A DNA stretch of 46,402 nt from Dissophora ornata (GCA_025201705.1 MU616748.1:1-46402); one strand, 5' to 3'; shown: positions 32,557 through 42,501, counted from the stretch's first letter. Translations and numbers: made by a program. Notes: a model not told the origin generated them from the sequence alone.

Positions 32557-33847
32557 CTATGACTTGCTCATTTTGGCTGCAATGCTGAGATACTGTTTGA
32601 GTCTCCGTTTCTCTGCATATAGGACATTGACATCCTTTTGCCGTGCATCCATCATCTGCGCCATTGCCATCCCTGATGGGTTTGTGGACAAATTAGCAGA
32701 GGGAGTCGCGGGAGTTGTTGGGTTCATCATCATCGGCGTCGATCCTGCAGGATCAGTTATCGCTCCCGTTGCTGCTCCGGCCCCTGTCCCTGTTGGTGTT
32801 GTCATTGATGTTAATGCTGGTGTCATGGCGGAATCGAGCGCATTGATGCCGGAGGCTGCAGGTGTGGAGGAGGACATGATGGTATCTGAACTTGGGAAGG
32901 GCGATATTGCCGGGTTGTTGCCGGTGGCGATGTTGTTATTGATATTAGCGCCGGGTGTTGCTACTGCAGATCCAGATCCTGGTGTGGGTGTAGGTGCTAC
33001 AGATCCCGAGGTCCCCGTTGCAGATGTGGCCGTTGATCCTGGAGGGCCACCGACAGCAGCCGCTGGGACTGCAAATGCAGGGGTCCCGACGAGACTGAGT
33101 GGTGTTGGTGAAAGCATCTGCACGTCTGTATTATTGATATTGTTGTTGGGATGAGTGTGTAGGTTGTTGTGGATATGGTTCTGCATGCGCGGGGACATGA
33201 ATGTGGGCTTGGGAGTTCCTGCGACAAACGATGATGCGGAGGGGGTTGAGGCGACGGTGGGGGAGGTTGGGAGCATGGTGAGGGCACCGAAGCCGGTGGT
33301 CTTGGCTTGTGTAGAGAGGGTGTCGAGTTGTGTCAGCAGGTTCGCAGTATCGCCTACAATGTTGACAGAGGACGATGATGTTGGGCGGTTTGAGTTGCAA
33401 GTTCTTCTTTTGTGCACACATTATACTCAGTGTCCATCGATGCTCACGTCAGTTTTTTTATATATTCCGTTTGCCGTCCCCTGTCCTTACCAATGGCTTC
33501 CTGTTGTGAATATGGGTGCTTGAATGACTCTTCTCTAGAGACGTATATGAAAACGTTCGTTTGTTAGCATGAGATAAAGATCGTCTCTTTGCTACACCGT
33601 TGCTGCAGTTCCGTTCTTACATCTTGTGAAACATGACAAGTCCTTGTCGCTCGACTTCGTTGAGCTGGTTGAGGAGGACGTGGAGTGAGGCCATGAGTTC
33701 CTTGTCAAAGGGGACCTGAGGCTGTGCGGGAGGTCGACCCTGCGGCCGAGGTGATTGGATGCTGCTGCTGGCTGGTGCTTGCATCGGATGAATCTGGGTC
33801 CAAGTTTCCTCGTCGTGAGTGTTTGATTCCGTTGCTTGCTGACGCAT
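32557..33847 (-). CDS. Unrecognised low-complexity protein with conserved-looking ends
   Basis: Exons 33847-33621, 33534-33491 (44 nt) and 33353-32557 give 355 residues. The joins (phases 2 and 1) create a continuous helical segment: LLNQLNEVERQGLVMFHKI, then EESFKHPYSQQEAIG, then DTANLLTQLDTLSTQ. I do not recognise the family. The N-terminal 110 residues and the last 35 (MMDARQKDVNVLYAEKRRLK, coiled-coil-like) look structured. The 200 residues between are Ala/Thr/Pro/Ser/Asn-rich and disordered. There is no signal peptide or membrane segment. Two helical ends joined by a flexible linker would suit a subunit of a larger complex such as Mediator or a kinetochore assembly, but nothing seen identifies one. 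It is transcribed divergently from the F-box-like gene over 395 bases. Confidence 0.65.
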
Positions 33848-34242
33848 TTACCGGTCAGTGTTTGATGAGGAGAAGTTGTCGAGTCCCTGCTCGTGTTCCT
33901 GTCCTGATGAGAGAGAGAGAGAGAGTGGAGAAGTAAAAAGGAAAGAGAGATCTGATTTGAGGTTGGTGCTCAAGCAAGCAGGGAAGTGCAGCGAATCAGA
34001 AAGGCGCGTCACCGCCACCTTTCATTCGCCCTGAATTCTTGTGCCGTCTTTTTATCTCCATCGCCTTCGCTTTCTCTCTCGCTCTCTCGCTCTCGCTTTC
34101 TCTCTTGCTTTCTGGCTCTCGCCCCCCTCACTTTCTCTCGCTGTCACTCTCTCTCTCTCACTCACCCATTCTCTCCCTCTCTCCTCTCCCTCTCTCCTCT
34201 CCTTCTCCCTCTCCCTCTCATTCTTTCTATCGCCCAAACCAC
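33848..34242. promoter_or_regulatory. Divergent promoter with opposed pyrimidine tracts
   Basis: These 395 bases serve the minus-strand low-complexity gene and the plus-strand F-box-like gene. A (GA)n run at 33908-33925 gives a CT leader to the left gene. A 165-base CTCT/TCGC-rich tract (34070-34235) gives one to the right gene. The frame of the right gene stays open upstream to 34039 only because the tract lacks stops. Confidence 0.6.
34070..34235 (+). repeat. Long pyrimidine (CTCT) low-complexity tract
   Basis: Nearly all C and T on the + strand, with imperfect CTCTCG and CTCCCT units, ending seven bases before the F-box gene ATG. It is the strongest example of the pyrimidine leaders found across the window. 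Confidence 0.85.
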
Positions 34243-36246
34243 ATGGCAGACCCCGTGTTACATACACAAATACCTCTCATCGACGCCCTCTCCATCCCCG
34301 AGATCCTATCCCGAGTTCTCTACTTCGTCCCTCACTGGGTCAACCGCACATACCCTTGCCAACCTTTCAAACATCACGATTTCTACCCACAGCACCTCCT
34401 CGCCTGTTCTGAAGTCTCAAGGTCCTGGCGCGACCATGCTCTCACACGCCTCTGGTTCATCTATAACTGCGATCAACTCCATCGAGTGCCCGCCTCTTTA
34501 ATCCTCAAAAATGCCCACCGGTTCCGTATCTTTGAGGATATTAATACACACCGGATATCCTCGTCAACTTTTAAAGATCGTCTCTCACAGCTGATCGAGT
34601 TGAGAGTCCTAAACTCGATCTCGCTTGAACAGATGAATCAAATTTTGGAGAAGAGTCCTCGATTGAAAGCGTTCGAGTGGTCAAAACTGACGTTGATGAG
34701 GGAAGGAGGAGATGGTGGCTGGAATCTTCAGGACACGGTGATACCCATGGTTATCTGGGTCAAGTTGGCAAGATTGATGAAGTTGGAGGAGTTGACGTTG
34801 AAGCGGTGGGAGTTGCCCTGGGAGGAATTGATGTTGTTGTTGAGGTCTAACCCGGGGTTGAGAAAGTTGCGGCTGACATCGATGCGTCGTGATCTGAAAC
34901 GAATCGCCGTGGCTTCCCCAAACGGGCAACGAAAGGGCGACGATGAGAAGAAGAGTACACAGGACCAGACATCGGAGCAGCAGGCACTAATGAGGCGGAT
35001 AGAGCTTCAGGCCGAGGATAACTCGTTTCTGAATGTGACGGACTTGACGATGGGGATAACTCGGTCTTTCGACGACACGTCGATTGACCTGGTGGCCCTT
35101 TGTCCTCGTCTTCAGCGTCTCTGCCTGAAAATCGAATGCCGGTTTGATGTCTTCGCCGTAATCGGCCACCTGCGACGGTTCCAAAAGCAATACGGCTCCT
35201 CACTTTCCTCTCCCTCCACCTCTCCCCCGCAGTCGTCGTGGTCACTCAACACAATCGAAATCGCGATCCGGTCAAGTCTCAGCGACGACTACTTCCCGTT
35301 TCTCACAGACGACAGTCTCGTAACACTCGTCAGGAGTGCTCAGCCCACAGGTCTGACCAAGTTCAAAGGCGACCTCCATGAATTGACCAAGGAGCTCGTC
35401 AAGACTCTAATCAGTCCCTCGCTGACAGAGTTCAGAGGCAGTGATACCCATGACTTGACAAAGAGTTTTGCCGAGGCTCTGATCAATCCTCTGCGGTCCC
35501 TTGACTCGCCCATACATTCGAACCTCACAGAGTTGGACATTCGAATTAGTCATACAGCCCACGGCGTTGTCAGCTCAGTACATGCCATCCTAGGTTTCTG
35601 TACGTGGTTGAAAAAATTCTGGGTCGACTTGATGGGTGAATTCCTTAGTCCGGAGGATGCGGAGATAATGTTCTGTGGACTTGATGAGCGGGCGATAGCA
35701 GATCCCAGGGCGAGTTGGTCCTGCAAAGGGTTGGAGTTGTTCAAGTGGATGGGCATTCAAGCACCACCAGAGATACATTTCATAACACTGGTGACAAGTA
35801 GAAAAGATATGCAAGAGAAGGAAGAGGAGGAAGAGGAAGAGGAGAGCCAATTTGACGCTATGAATGTCTCTGAAGATAAGACGGAAAAGATTGTAAATGG
35901 AGACAATCGGGATGGTGGTCAACCCGACGACGAAGGGGAACAAGTTGAGCCACACTACACTGAGGACGAGGAAGGGTACGACCCTGATGTCTATGGATAT
36001 AATTGGATCGACCATACCGCCGCCATTAACGCCGAGGAGTCACTTTCCTCGTTCGCAGTACAGGTCATTGCCCAGTCTAGGCATCTACCCGAGCTGAAGC
36101 AGCTTTCTCTGAATGGCATCGATTACATCATAGAAATACGCCGATTGGGAGGACTGTCCTCTCAGAACGATCCTGAGATATGTATATGGCCATGCGGCTA
36201 TCGTCATAAGCCTTGTCAGCAACCAAGGCAGCAACATGAAGAGTAA
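34243..36246 (+). CDS. F-box-like / leucine-rich protein
   Basis: A single exon of 667 residues. The start is the ATG directly after the pyrimidine tract, in ACCACATGG context. Residues about 12-70 fit an F-box: IPEILSRVLYFV, LLACSEVSRSWRDHALTRLW. The rest carries irregular leucine-rich repeats (LEELTLKRW, LRKLRLTSM, LQRLCLKIECRF, LTELDIRIS, LKQLSLNGI), typical of the large fungal F-box/LRR families. F-box proteins link substrates to the SCF ubiquitin ligase through Skp1, and the repeats would choose the substrate, which cannot be told here. A short internal duplication is visible (LHELTKELVKTLISPSL then THDLTKSFAEALINPL). An acidic Glu-rich stretch near 525-535 and another near 565-585 interrupt the repeats. 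Confidence 0.75.
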   Translation: MADPVLHTQIPLIDALSIPEILSRVLYFVPHWVNRTYPCQPFKHHDFYPQHLLACSEVSRSWRDHALTRLWFIYNCDQLHRVPASLILKNAHRFRIFEDINTHRISSSTFKDRLSQLIELRVLNSISLEQMNQILEKSPRLKAFEWSKLTLMREGGDGGWNLQDTVIPMVIWVKLARLMKLEELTLKRWELPWEELMLLLRSNPGLRKLRLTSMRRDLKRIAVASPNGQRKGDDEKKSTQDQTSEQQALMRRIELQAEDNSFLNVTDLTMGITRSFDDTSIDLVALCPRLQRLCLKIECRFDVFAVIGHLRRFQKQYGSSLSSPSTSPPQSSWSLNTIEIAIRSSLSDDYFPFLTDDSLVTLVRSAQPTGLTKFKGDLHELTKELVKTLISPSLTEFRGSDTHDLTKSFAEALINPLRSLDSPIHSNLTELDIRISHTAHGVVSSVHAILGFCTWLKKFWVDLMGEFLSPEDAEIMFCGLDERAIADPRASWSCKGLELFKWMGIQAPPEIHFITLVTSRKDMQEKEEEEEEEESQFDAMNVSEDKTEKIVNGDNRDGGQPDDEGEQVEPHYTEDEEGYDPDVYGYNWIDHTAAINAEESLSSFAVQVIAQSRHLPELKQLSLNGIDYIIEIRRLGGLSSQNDPEICIWPCGYRHKPCQQPRQQHEE

Positions 36247-36368
36247 TAGACATGTAATTCGTAAAAACCAAAACTTTGCTAAAATGGATATATCGGTACA
36301 ATATGATAACAGATGACGAGGGGGGAAAACGCGCGCGACTGGAACTAAAGACACTCGATGATGATAAT

Positions 36369-36374
36369 AATAAA
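36369..36374 (+). terminator. Polyadenylation signal of the F-box-like gene, abutting the next gene's stop
   Basis: AATAAA ends two bases before the convergent Snl1-like gene's stop codon (36376-36378). The F-box transcript therefore probably runs into the 3' coding end of its neighbour. Confidence 0.5.
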
Positions 36375-36375
36375 A

Positions 36376-37809
36376 TTAATGGGCGGCGGCCACTGCCTCA
36401 TCTTCCTTCTTGCCCTCTGCCGTTGAAGGTGCCTCCTCCACAACCACATCCGCAAACGTGACGCCGTGCTTCATCTTCTCCAAATCCTCAGTTGGCTCCA
36501 AGACCTCCGCCTTGCCCTCACCGCTCTCCTCGACCTCAGTCTTTTGCTCTTTCTCGGTGTGATGAGAAGCCACTTCAGCAAAGGTGACGCCAGCCTTCAC
36601 CTTCTCAAGATCCTCGATCTCCAGCACTTGCCCCTCCTTCGACTCGGACTCGCTTGTCACCTCGTGGGTACTGTGGGAGACGATATCGGCAAACGAGACA
36701 TCTTCGGTCACCTTCTCCAAATGGCCATTCTCCTCGACAGTGACAGTTTCGCTACCGCTGCTGCTGTTGCTGCTGCTACTACTGCTACGAATAGTGGTTG
36801 TGGTTGTGGTAGTGGTTGTTGTAGTCTTTGTGGGGGCGCCGTTGGTGTGCTCTTCATGGGTGTGGTGTGAGACCACTTCCGCAAAGCTAACACCGTCCTT
36901 CATCTTTTCCAGATCCTCGGTCTTTGCCAAAACTTCGGGCTCCTCAATGTGCTGCGAAACCACTTCTGCAAACGAGAGAACCTTCTTGACCTTATCGCTC
37001 TCTGCAGCGTGTCCATTAACATGCTCATGGTGAGGATGAGCATGACCATTGGCGCTGGCCTCCTGTTCGCTCTTGGCCTTCTTTTCCTTCTCCTCTTCCT
37101 CGGCGGCAATGGCTGCTGCCTCCGCCTCCTTCTCATAGACTTCCACAGCAATCAGACGGTCCTTGAACGTCGCTCCGATCTTGTCCATCTGGGCCATCAA
37201 CTTTTGGATCTTAGCAATATCAGCCCTCTTGCGTTTACGGATCTTTTCAAACGCCTGCATCTCAGGTCCATTGGCCGATGCCAGTCCTCCGGATCCGTCA
37301 CCCAGATCCGTCAATTCGCGAGGCGAGATCGCGTCCAGGGACTCGAGTAGTCTCAAGAGTCGCTCGTTCACAGACTTGACCGTGAAGTCAAGACGCTTGT
37401 AGGCCTGACGAACCTTATGTGAGTCCTCGCCATAGCCTTGAGTGCGTTCCCGGATTAATTCGTCCTGAGTCTCCTCGATCGCGTCGCCAAGGTCGATCTT
37501 ATCCTGTTCGTTGATCAGACCCAGGCTGGGCAAATGGACATGAGGGTCGCCAGGGAAGATAGAGTAGGTGCGGAGGGTGCGGACACGGACCTGGGCAAGA
37601 CGGACGTCATTGTCGATCAAGCCCTGCAGGGAAGCTTCAACCTTGGAGAGTTTGTGGCCGAGCTGCTTTTGGTGAGCGCGGATCTTGCGAAGGTGCTTTG
37701 CACGACGATCGTCCTGGATTAGCAGGTAGGCGAGGGTCGAAAGGGTGGTGAGGCCAACAATGGCCGAAACAGAAATGATGAGGGTTTTTTTGGTGGTAGC
37801 GGAGACCAT
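36376..37809 (-). CDS. Membrane-anchored BAG-like protein (Snl1 type) with SFAEVV repeats
   Basis: A single exon of 477 residues. Residues 9-32 (KTLIISVSAIVGLTTLSTLA and on) form one N-terminal membrane segment with no cleavage site. A helical region to about 215 follows, with two stretches resembling the last BAG helix: VKSVNERLLRLLESLDAI (144-161) and KRADIAKIQKLMAQMDKI (194-211). This matches the yeast Snl1 layout, an ER/nuclear-envelope protein whose cytosolic BAG domain recruits Hsp70 and contacts ribosomes. The BAG assignment is moderate. The C-terminal half is acidic and carries five copies of a short motif: SFAEVVSQH (279), SFAEVVSHH (308), SFADIVSHS (373), TFAEVASHH (410) and TFADVV (452). 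Three of these follow a (T/I)EDLEK(M/V)KxGV lead. A Thr and Ser run (328-352) separates two copies. Confidence 0.6.
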   Translation of the reverse strand: MVSATTKKTLIISVSAIVGLTTLSTLAYLLIQDDRRAKHLRKIRAHQKQLGHKLSKVEASLQGLIDNDVRLAQVRVRTLRTYSIFPGDPHVHLPSLGLINEQDKIDLGDAIEETQDELIRERTQGYGEDSHKVRQAYKRLDFTVKSVNERLLRLLESLDAISPRELTDLGDGSGGLASANGPEMQAFEKIRKRKRADIAKIQKLMAQMDKIGATFKDRLIAVEVYEKEAEAAAIAAEEEEKEKKAKSEQEASANGHAHPHHEHVNGHAAESDKVKKVLSFAEVVSQHIEEPEVLAKTEDLEKMKDGVSFAEVVSHHTHEEHTNGAPTKTTTTTTTTTTTIRSSSSSSNSSSGSETVTVEENGHLEKVTEDVSFADIVSHSTHEVTSESESKEGQVLEIEDLEKVKAGVTFAEVASHHTEKEQKTEVEESGEGKAEVLEPTEDLEKMKHGVTFADVVVEEAPSTAEGKKEDEAVAAAH

Positions 37810-38161
37810 GTTGTCGGGGGGTAATGTGTAGTGAAGCAGAAAAGAAGAGAGAAGAGATCACGAGAGATCACGAGAGAAAAAGTGAAGAAAGGACCGGTCC
37901 GCAACTTTCCCACCCGCGCCCAAATGACGTCGAAATGGGCACAGAGCAGTTGGAGAGCACTGAGAGATCCACCGTTTTCTCATGCACAAGGAGCGAGGCA
38001 CACATGGACATGCACCGCATGGATCATGTTCATGCCATTCCATGCATTCCATGTCTGCATACCACTGTGAAGACTCTTTCTTCGTAGCCTTCGCCGCTCG
38101 CCGTACTTTCTCACAGGCATCTGCCGTATGAGGAGAATATCCCCGATGCAGAAAGCATTTG

Positions 38162-38186
38162 AACAGTGGGTGGTTTCACCACTGTT
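38162..38186. repeat. Inverted repeat AACAGTGG...CCACTGTT
   Basis: Eight-base arms (38162-38169 and 38179-38186) are perfect. They extend to ten bases (AACAGTGGTG/CACCACTGTT) if one G is bulged. It lies about 355 bases upstream of the Snl1-like start codon and could bind a dimeric transcription factor. Confidence 0.6.
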
Positions 38187-38203
38187 GACTAAAGGGGGCT
38201 TGC

Positions 38204-38220
38204 CGCATGCGCTGCATGCG
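38204..38220. repeat. Perfect palindrome CGCATGC-GCT-GCATGCG
   Basis: Seven-base arms are exact reverse complements around GCT. The core GCATGC occurs again within 50 bases (near 38257). It sits 18 bases from the neighbouring inverted repeat, in the same promoter. Confidence 0.65.
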
Positions 38221-38420
38221 CGGTAGACACTCACTCGGTCGATCACCGATACAAACGCATGCGGCGAGAGCTCCCCACATGCAAGGATCCACATGTTGAT
38301 CAAGGATGCGGTAAGCAATAATGCAAGGTCGTACCCGGGGGACCATGAGTCCATGTAGCATGATGACCTTCATTATTGTACACATGTTTAATTACTACAT
38401 TCCCTGGCCGAACCTATCCT

Positions 38421-41400
38421 CTATCCAAGCGCAGCACGCAGCGTCTTCATCGATGCAGTCACATGCTCCTCCTGCGCCAATAGCTCCTCCTTCCGTCTCG
38501 CATCAGCCGCCTTCACGTTCTCAGGCACACGCTCTAAATACTCGGGTCTGGCGACACGAGCCGCCAGCTTCTCAAGATCGGCGAGGACAGAGTTTAGTTT
38601 CCGATCCAAACGCTGTAGTTCTTGTTCCTGCTTTTTTCGATTTGCCGCAACCTTCCCAGGAGCTGATGCTCTAATCTCTGCAAGTTGTTTGGCTTGTATC
38701 TCCGCAGAGACAATTGCGTTTTGGATAGCTGCCAGCGGCGTAAACAGCTTCAGCTCCGGAGTGATCACATGGGCCGCAGAAAATGGTTCAATCGCGGACA
38801 TGCCCTGTTGACCGTCATTAGACGAAGAGCCATCGATGTATTTGATATCGCCAAGGGCGCGCGTGAAATGAGAGATGTACCGGCTGCTCTGCGGGATGGC
38901 TCCATTGGGCGCGAGGAGAGACGGGTTGCTGGTCCAGACCGTGAAGGGAAGCTCTGAGGTCATGGGAACTTGATGACTCTGGCGCATTGCGCGTGAAGCC
39001 TGGATCAATCCAAGAGTGACCTCCATGTCAGTCTCGGCTACTTCGTCTCTCCAGGACTCAAACTCCTGGATTGAGGGAAAGGAGGAAGTCATGATAGAGG
39101 TTGACTGAGGGGCATTTTCGGGCAGCATCCTTTGCCACAATTCCTATAGAATTCATAAAAGACAAGTTAATCGAGAGAGAAACTTGATAGCATTTAGCTC
39201 AGTAGAGATAGAGAGAGAGAGAGAGAGAGTACTTTGGGGAATAAGATAGATAGACTTGCTTACCTCTGTAACAAAAGGCATGAAGGGGTGCATCATCCTC
39301 AAGGACGCGTCAAAACATGTTTGAAGGACCATGAACAATCTAGGCTTCAGTCTGTGAGATTCATCATCCCCAGAAAACAGCGGAACTTTAATGAACTCGA
39401 CGTAGACATCGCACAAATCCCGGATTATGAACTTGCGCAGCATGTCCGTTGCGACTGAGGGCTCGAGCTCCTCCATTCCCGTATTGACCTTTGCGACAGT
39501 ATCTGCGAGTCGTGACATAATGAATCGTTCCGGAAGAGACAATCCCTGGTGCTGTGGGTCTTCCTTAAGCTCCTTAAGTCCCTGAGCTATCACCTTCTCA
39601 GATGTGACAGAGGACCTATGACGGACATCGTAGAGGCGAACTCCGTAGAACGCAGACAGGTTCCACAGCTTGTTGGCAAAATGCTGAGCCGACGTAACAT
39701 TGGATAGATCAAGGTTGATCTGTCGGGATTGCTGTGTTGAGGATACAAGAGCGAAACGAAGGGCGTCTGCGCCACTAGCATTGATACCCCTTGGGAAATC
39801 CTTGTCCATCTGAGCCTGCGATCGCTTGACCTCCTTGGGTGCTAGATTACCCCCTTCCAAAGTTGCCTTCAGGTCCTTGAGCGTGATGCCCTCGATGACA
39901 TGTGTAGGATCAATAACATTTCCTACAGACTTGCTCATCTTTCGTCCCTGAGCGTCGCGGACCATGGCGTGGAACATGATGTCTTTGAACGGCACCTGGT
40001 CCGATAGATGAGTGCAGAGCATGACCATTCTCGCGACCCAGAAGAACATGATGTCGGTTCCAGTCTCAATCATGGTGGTAGGGTATCGTTCCGGGATCTT
40101 GCTGCCAGAAGGAAGCTCATGTCCAGTCCAGCCCAAAGCAGATAGCGGTAGTAGAGCAGACGAAAACCAAGTGTCGAGTACGTCTTCGTCCTGTACGACC
40201 TTGTAGCTTAGGTGCTGGAGGTTCTTCTCTTTGATGAACTGTTGGATTTGTTGTGATGCTTGTTCCTCTGACTCTGCCACGAACCATGGCCCATCCCCGG
40301 ATGGTAAGCTCAAGCTAGCCTGGAGACGACCCGAGCCTTCGAAAACTGGCTTATAAGCAGGGATGCGATGGCCCCACCACAGCTGTCGGGAGATGCACCA
40401 ATCTTGGATATTTTCTAAATATGACGTAGAGCAGCCCGTTAGACACGTGTTGCATGTATGTTACTGAGCTGCTCGCGTCTAACGCACTGCGGCCCACATA
40501 CCAAGCCAGCGGTTCCAGTCCTTGATCGCGGAGTCGGGATGGAATGCAAGCCTCTGGTCATTGGCGTCTCTCAGCGCGCGCTGCGCCATATTGTCGCATT
40601 GGATATACCTAGAGACCAACGTGCGGTGTAAGCATGATTTTCTACCAACGCAACCAATGCTCCAGTCATTCTGTGTACTTACCACTGAGGCATCACCATA
40701 GGCTCGATGACATCTCCGGATCTCGAGCACCTTGCGAGTCGCATAGCGTGATTCTCGTTCTTTCCCCTGTACAATCCAAGAGTCTTCAGTTCCTCCACAA
40801 TCTTGTGCCGTGCATCGAACCTGTTCATTTTCTGAAGTGAAAAAATAAAATAAAATAAAAAGTAATACGTTGAATAGCCTGTCATAATATTGTCTGGCTT
40901 ATAAAAATTCTCTTTTGATAGCTCTCTCGTATTACCTCGTATGATTCTGAGCCACAGTTCGAGTTGAAGGTGCCGTCCTTGTCGAGGATATTTGTAATAG
41001 GAAGTCCGTGTCTCCGTCCGCAAGCGTAATCATTGGGATCGTGGGCAGGCGTGACCTATTAGAAGACATGACAATGATTTCGTATCAGCCTGTGATAAAA
41101 TGTAAAAACACGCAATCCAATGCGTCATGACGAAGACCTTCCATACCTTGACCACTCCTGTTCCAAAGCTCATATCCACTAGCTCTGGGTCGCAGATGAT
41201 TGGAAGTCGCTTTCCTGATATAGGATGAACAACATGCTTCCCATGGAGATGCGTATATCTGGGATCATCTGGGTGAATAGCAACGGCCTCGTCGCCGAGC
41301 ATGGTCTCAATTCGCGTTGTGGATACAACGAGCTCTTGGGTATCATCGCCATCGATCTTGTATGCAAAATCGTGCAGCACTCCGAACTCCACTCTACATG

Positions 41401-42501
41401 CCGCCAAGCAATGATCCTTGAGGTTAGCCTGAGTAAAAAAATCGCTGGCGTATAGGTTACCGAAGCTGGCATTTGTCTTTGTCATCCCACTTACTTTTTG
41501 AGTCGTCCTGGGACACTCAACATGGTCCTGCCGGCGATATCGTCATACTCCACCTCAATATCCGAAATCACAGTCTCGAGTGCGCAGCACCAATTGACAA
41601 GCCTTGTGTCGCGATAAATGAGTCCATCCCGAAAGAGCTGAATAAACGCCGACCTGACAGCCTCTGTCCGGGTCTCATCCAGCGTGAAGAAGCCCTGGTC
41701 CCAGTCCATCGAAGCTCCTAGCCGCTTCAATTGCTGTGTGATCCTGTCGCCATGCATCTCCTTCCAATCCCAGATCTGCTCAACAAACGCCTCTCGTCCC
41801 AGGTCGTGCCGTGTCTGCTTCTTTTCCCGCATCAATTTCTTTTCAACAACTGTTTGAGTGCTGATGCCTGCATGGTCCATTCCGGGGACCCATGAAACGC
41901 TCTCGCCCCTCATGCGACGCCAGCGTACGAGCGAGTCTTGGATCGATGCTGTGAGAGCGTGTCCGATGTGAAGGTATCCGGTAACATTGGGCGGCGGTGT
42001 GAGCATGGTGAACCGCGAAGTTGAATCAGGAGTATCATTGTTGATGGACCCAGGGTTGGTTGCTGATCCTGCGGCCGAGACTGATCTTGGAGCAAAGAAA
42101 CCTTCAAGGAAGGGGGGGTAATCCAGGTTTAGTTTCTTCAATAATGTATATCGCGCCTGTCGAGAGGTGTGATAAAAGTATCATCTCTCACCTTGTGCCT
42201 CCCACCACTCGTACCAGCCAGATTCGACGATCGACTATTGAGGCGCACGTATTCACAGCAATATAGTTAGTCGTTGTGATCATCCACATCACTCCCAGTC
42301 GACCCCCTTTAGTTCACTCTCTGCTCCGACGTCGTCACCCACTGTGTCGTATTTCTCGAGCTCGCGCTTTGGTTTGGCAACGTTTGTCTGGTTGCCGTTG
42401 TTAGCCTGTGCCAGTTGTCGTGTGCTGGACGAGAAGCCAGACCTGGCACCTTGAGACGCCCTGGGGGGGTGTTGCAGTTGTTTCCCGATGGCCTTCCACA
42501 T
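38421..42501 (-). CDS. VAS1: Valyl-tRNA synthetase with a mitochondrial-type presequence
   Basis: Nine exons on the minus strand: 42501-42304, 42234-42192, 42101-41495, 41393-41147, 41055-40936, 40831-40683, 40608-40502, 40414-39264 and 39143-38421. They give 1114 residues with every junction in frame. It attaches valine to tRNA-Val. The class I motifs are clear: HIGH at 125-128 (GYLHIGHAL) and KMSKS near 649. [42 protein letters not shown] and [10 protein letters not shown] of the editing region, [15 protein letters not shown] and [13 protein letters not shown] are also clear. The C-terminal coiled coil (about 1040-1110) is the tRNA-binding arm. Residues 1-30 are basic, Ser-rich and lack acids, a mitochondrial targeting type. 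The first donor (GTCGAC) is weak, so that junction is the least certain. Confidence 0.93.
39211..39229. repeat. (GA)n microsatellite in the last valyl-tRNA synthetase intron
   Basis: Nine to ten GA units lie within the 120-base intron at 39144-39263 (CT on the transcribed strand), preceded by GATAGA and followed by ATAGATAGA. Confidence 0.85.

Larger units (their letters stand above)
37810..38420. promoter_or_regulatory. Promoter region of the Snl1-like gene, rich in palindromes
   Basis: These 611 bases separate two minus-strand genes: the 3' end of valyl-tRNA synthetase and the promoter of the Snl1-like gene. CATG and GCATGC words are dense between 37979 and 38270. Two inverted repeats stand out (38162-38186 and 38204-38220), and GAA/TTC units near 38072-38092 resemble heat-shock elements. 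Open frames here are not coding-like. Confidence 0.5.

Noticed and set aside
34039..34242. In-frame upstream extension of the F-box gene by 68 codons
   Set aside because: It translates the CT tract into Ser/Leu repeats. The ATG at 34243 starts a normal F-box N-terminus.
38190..38270. Palindromic GCATGC cluster as a transposon end or origin
   Set aside because: There is no matching inverted copy at a distance, no target duplication and no transposase; promoter dyads are simpler.
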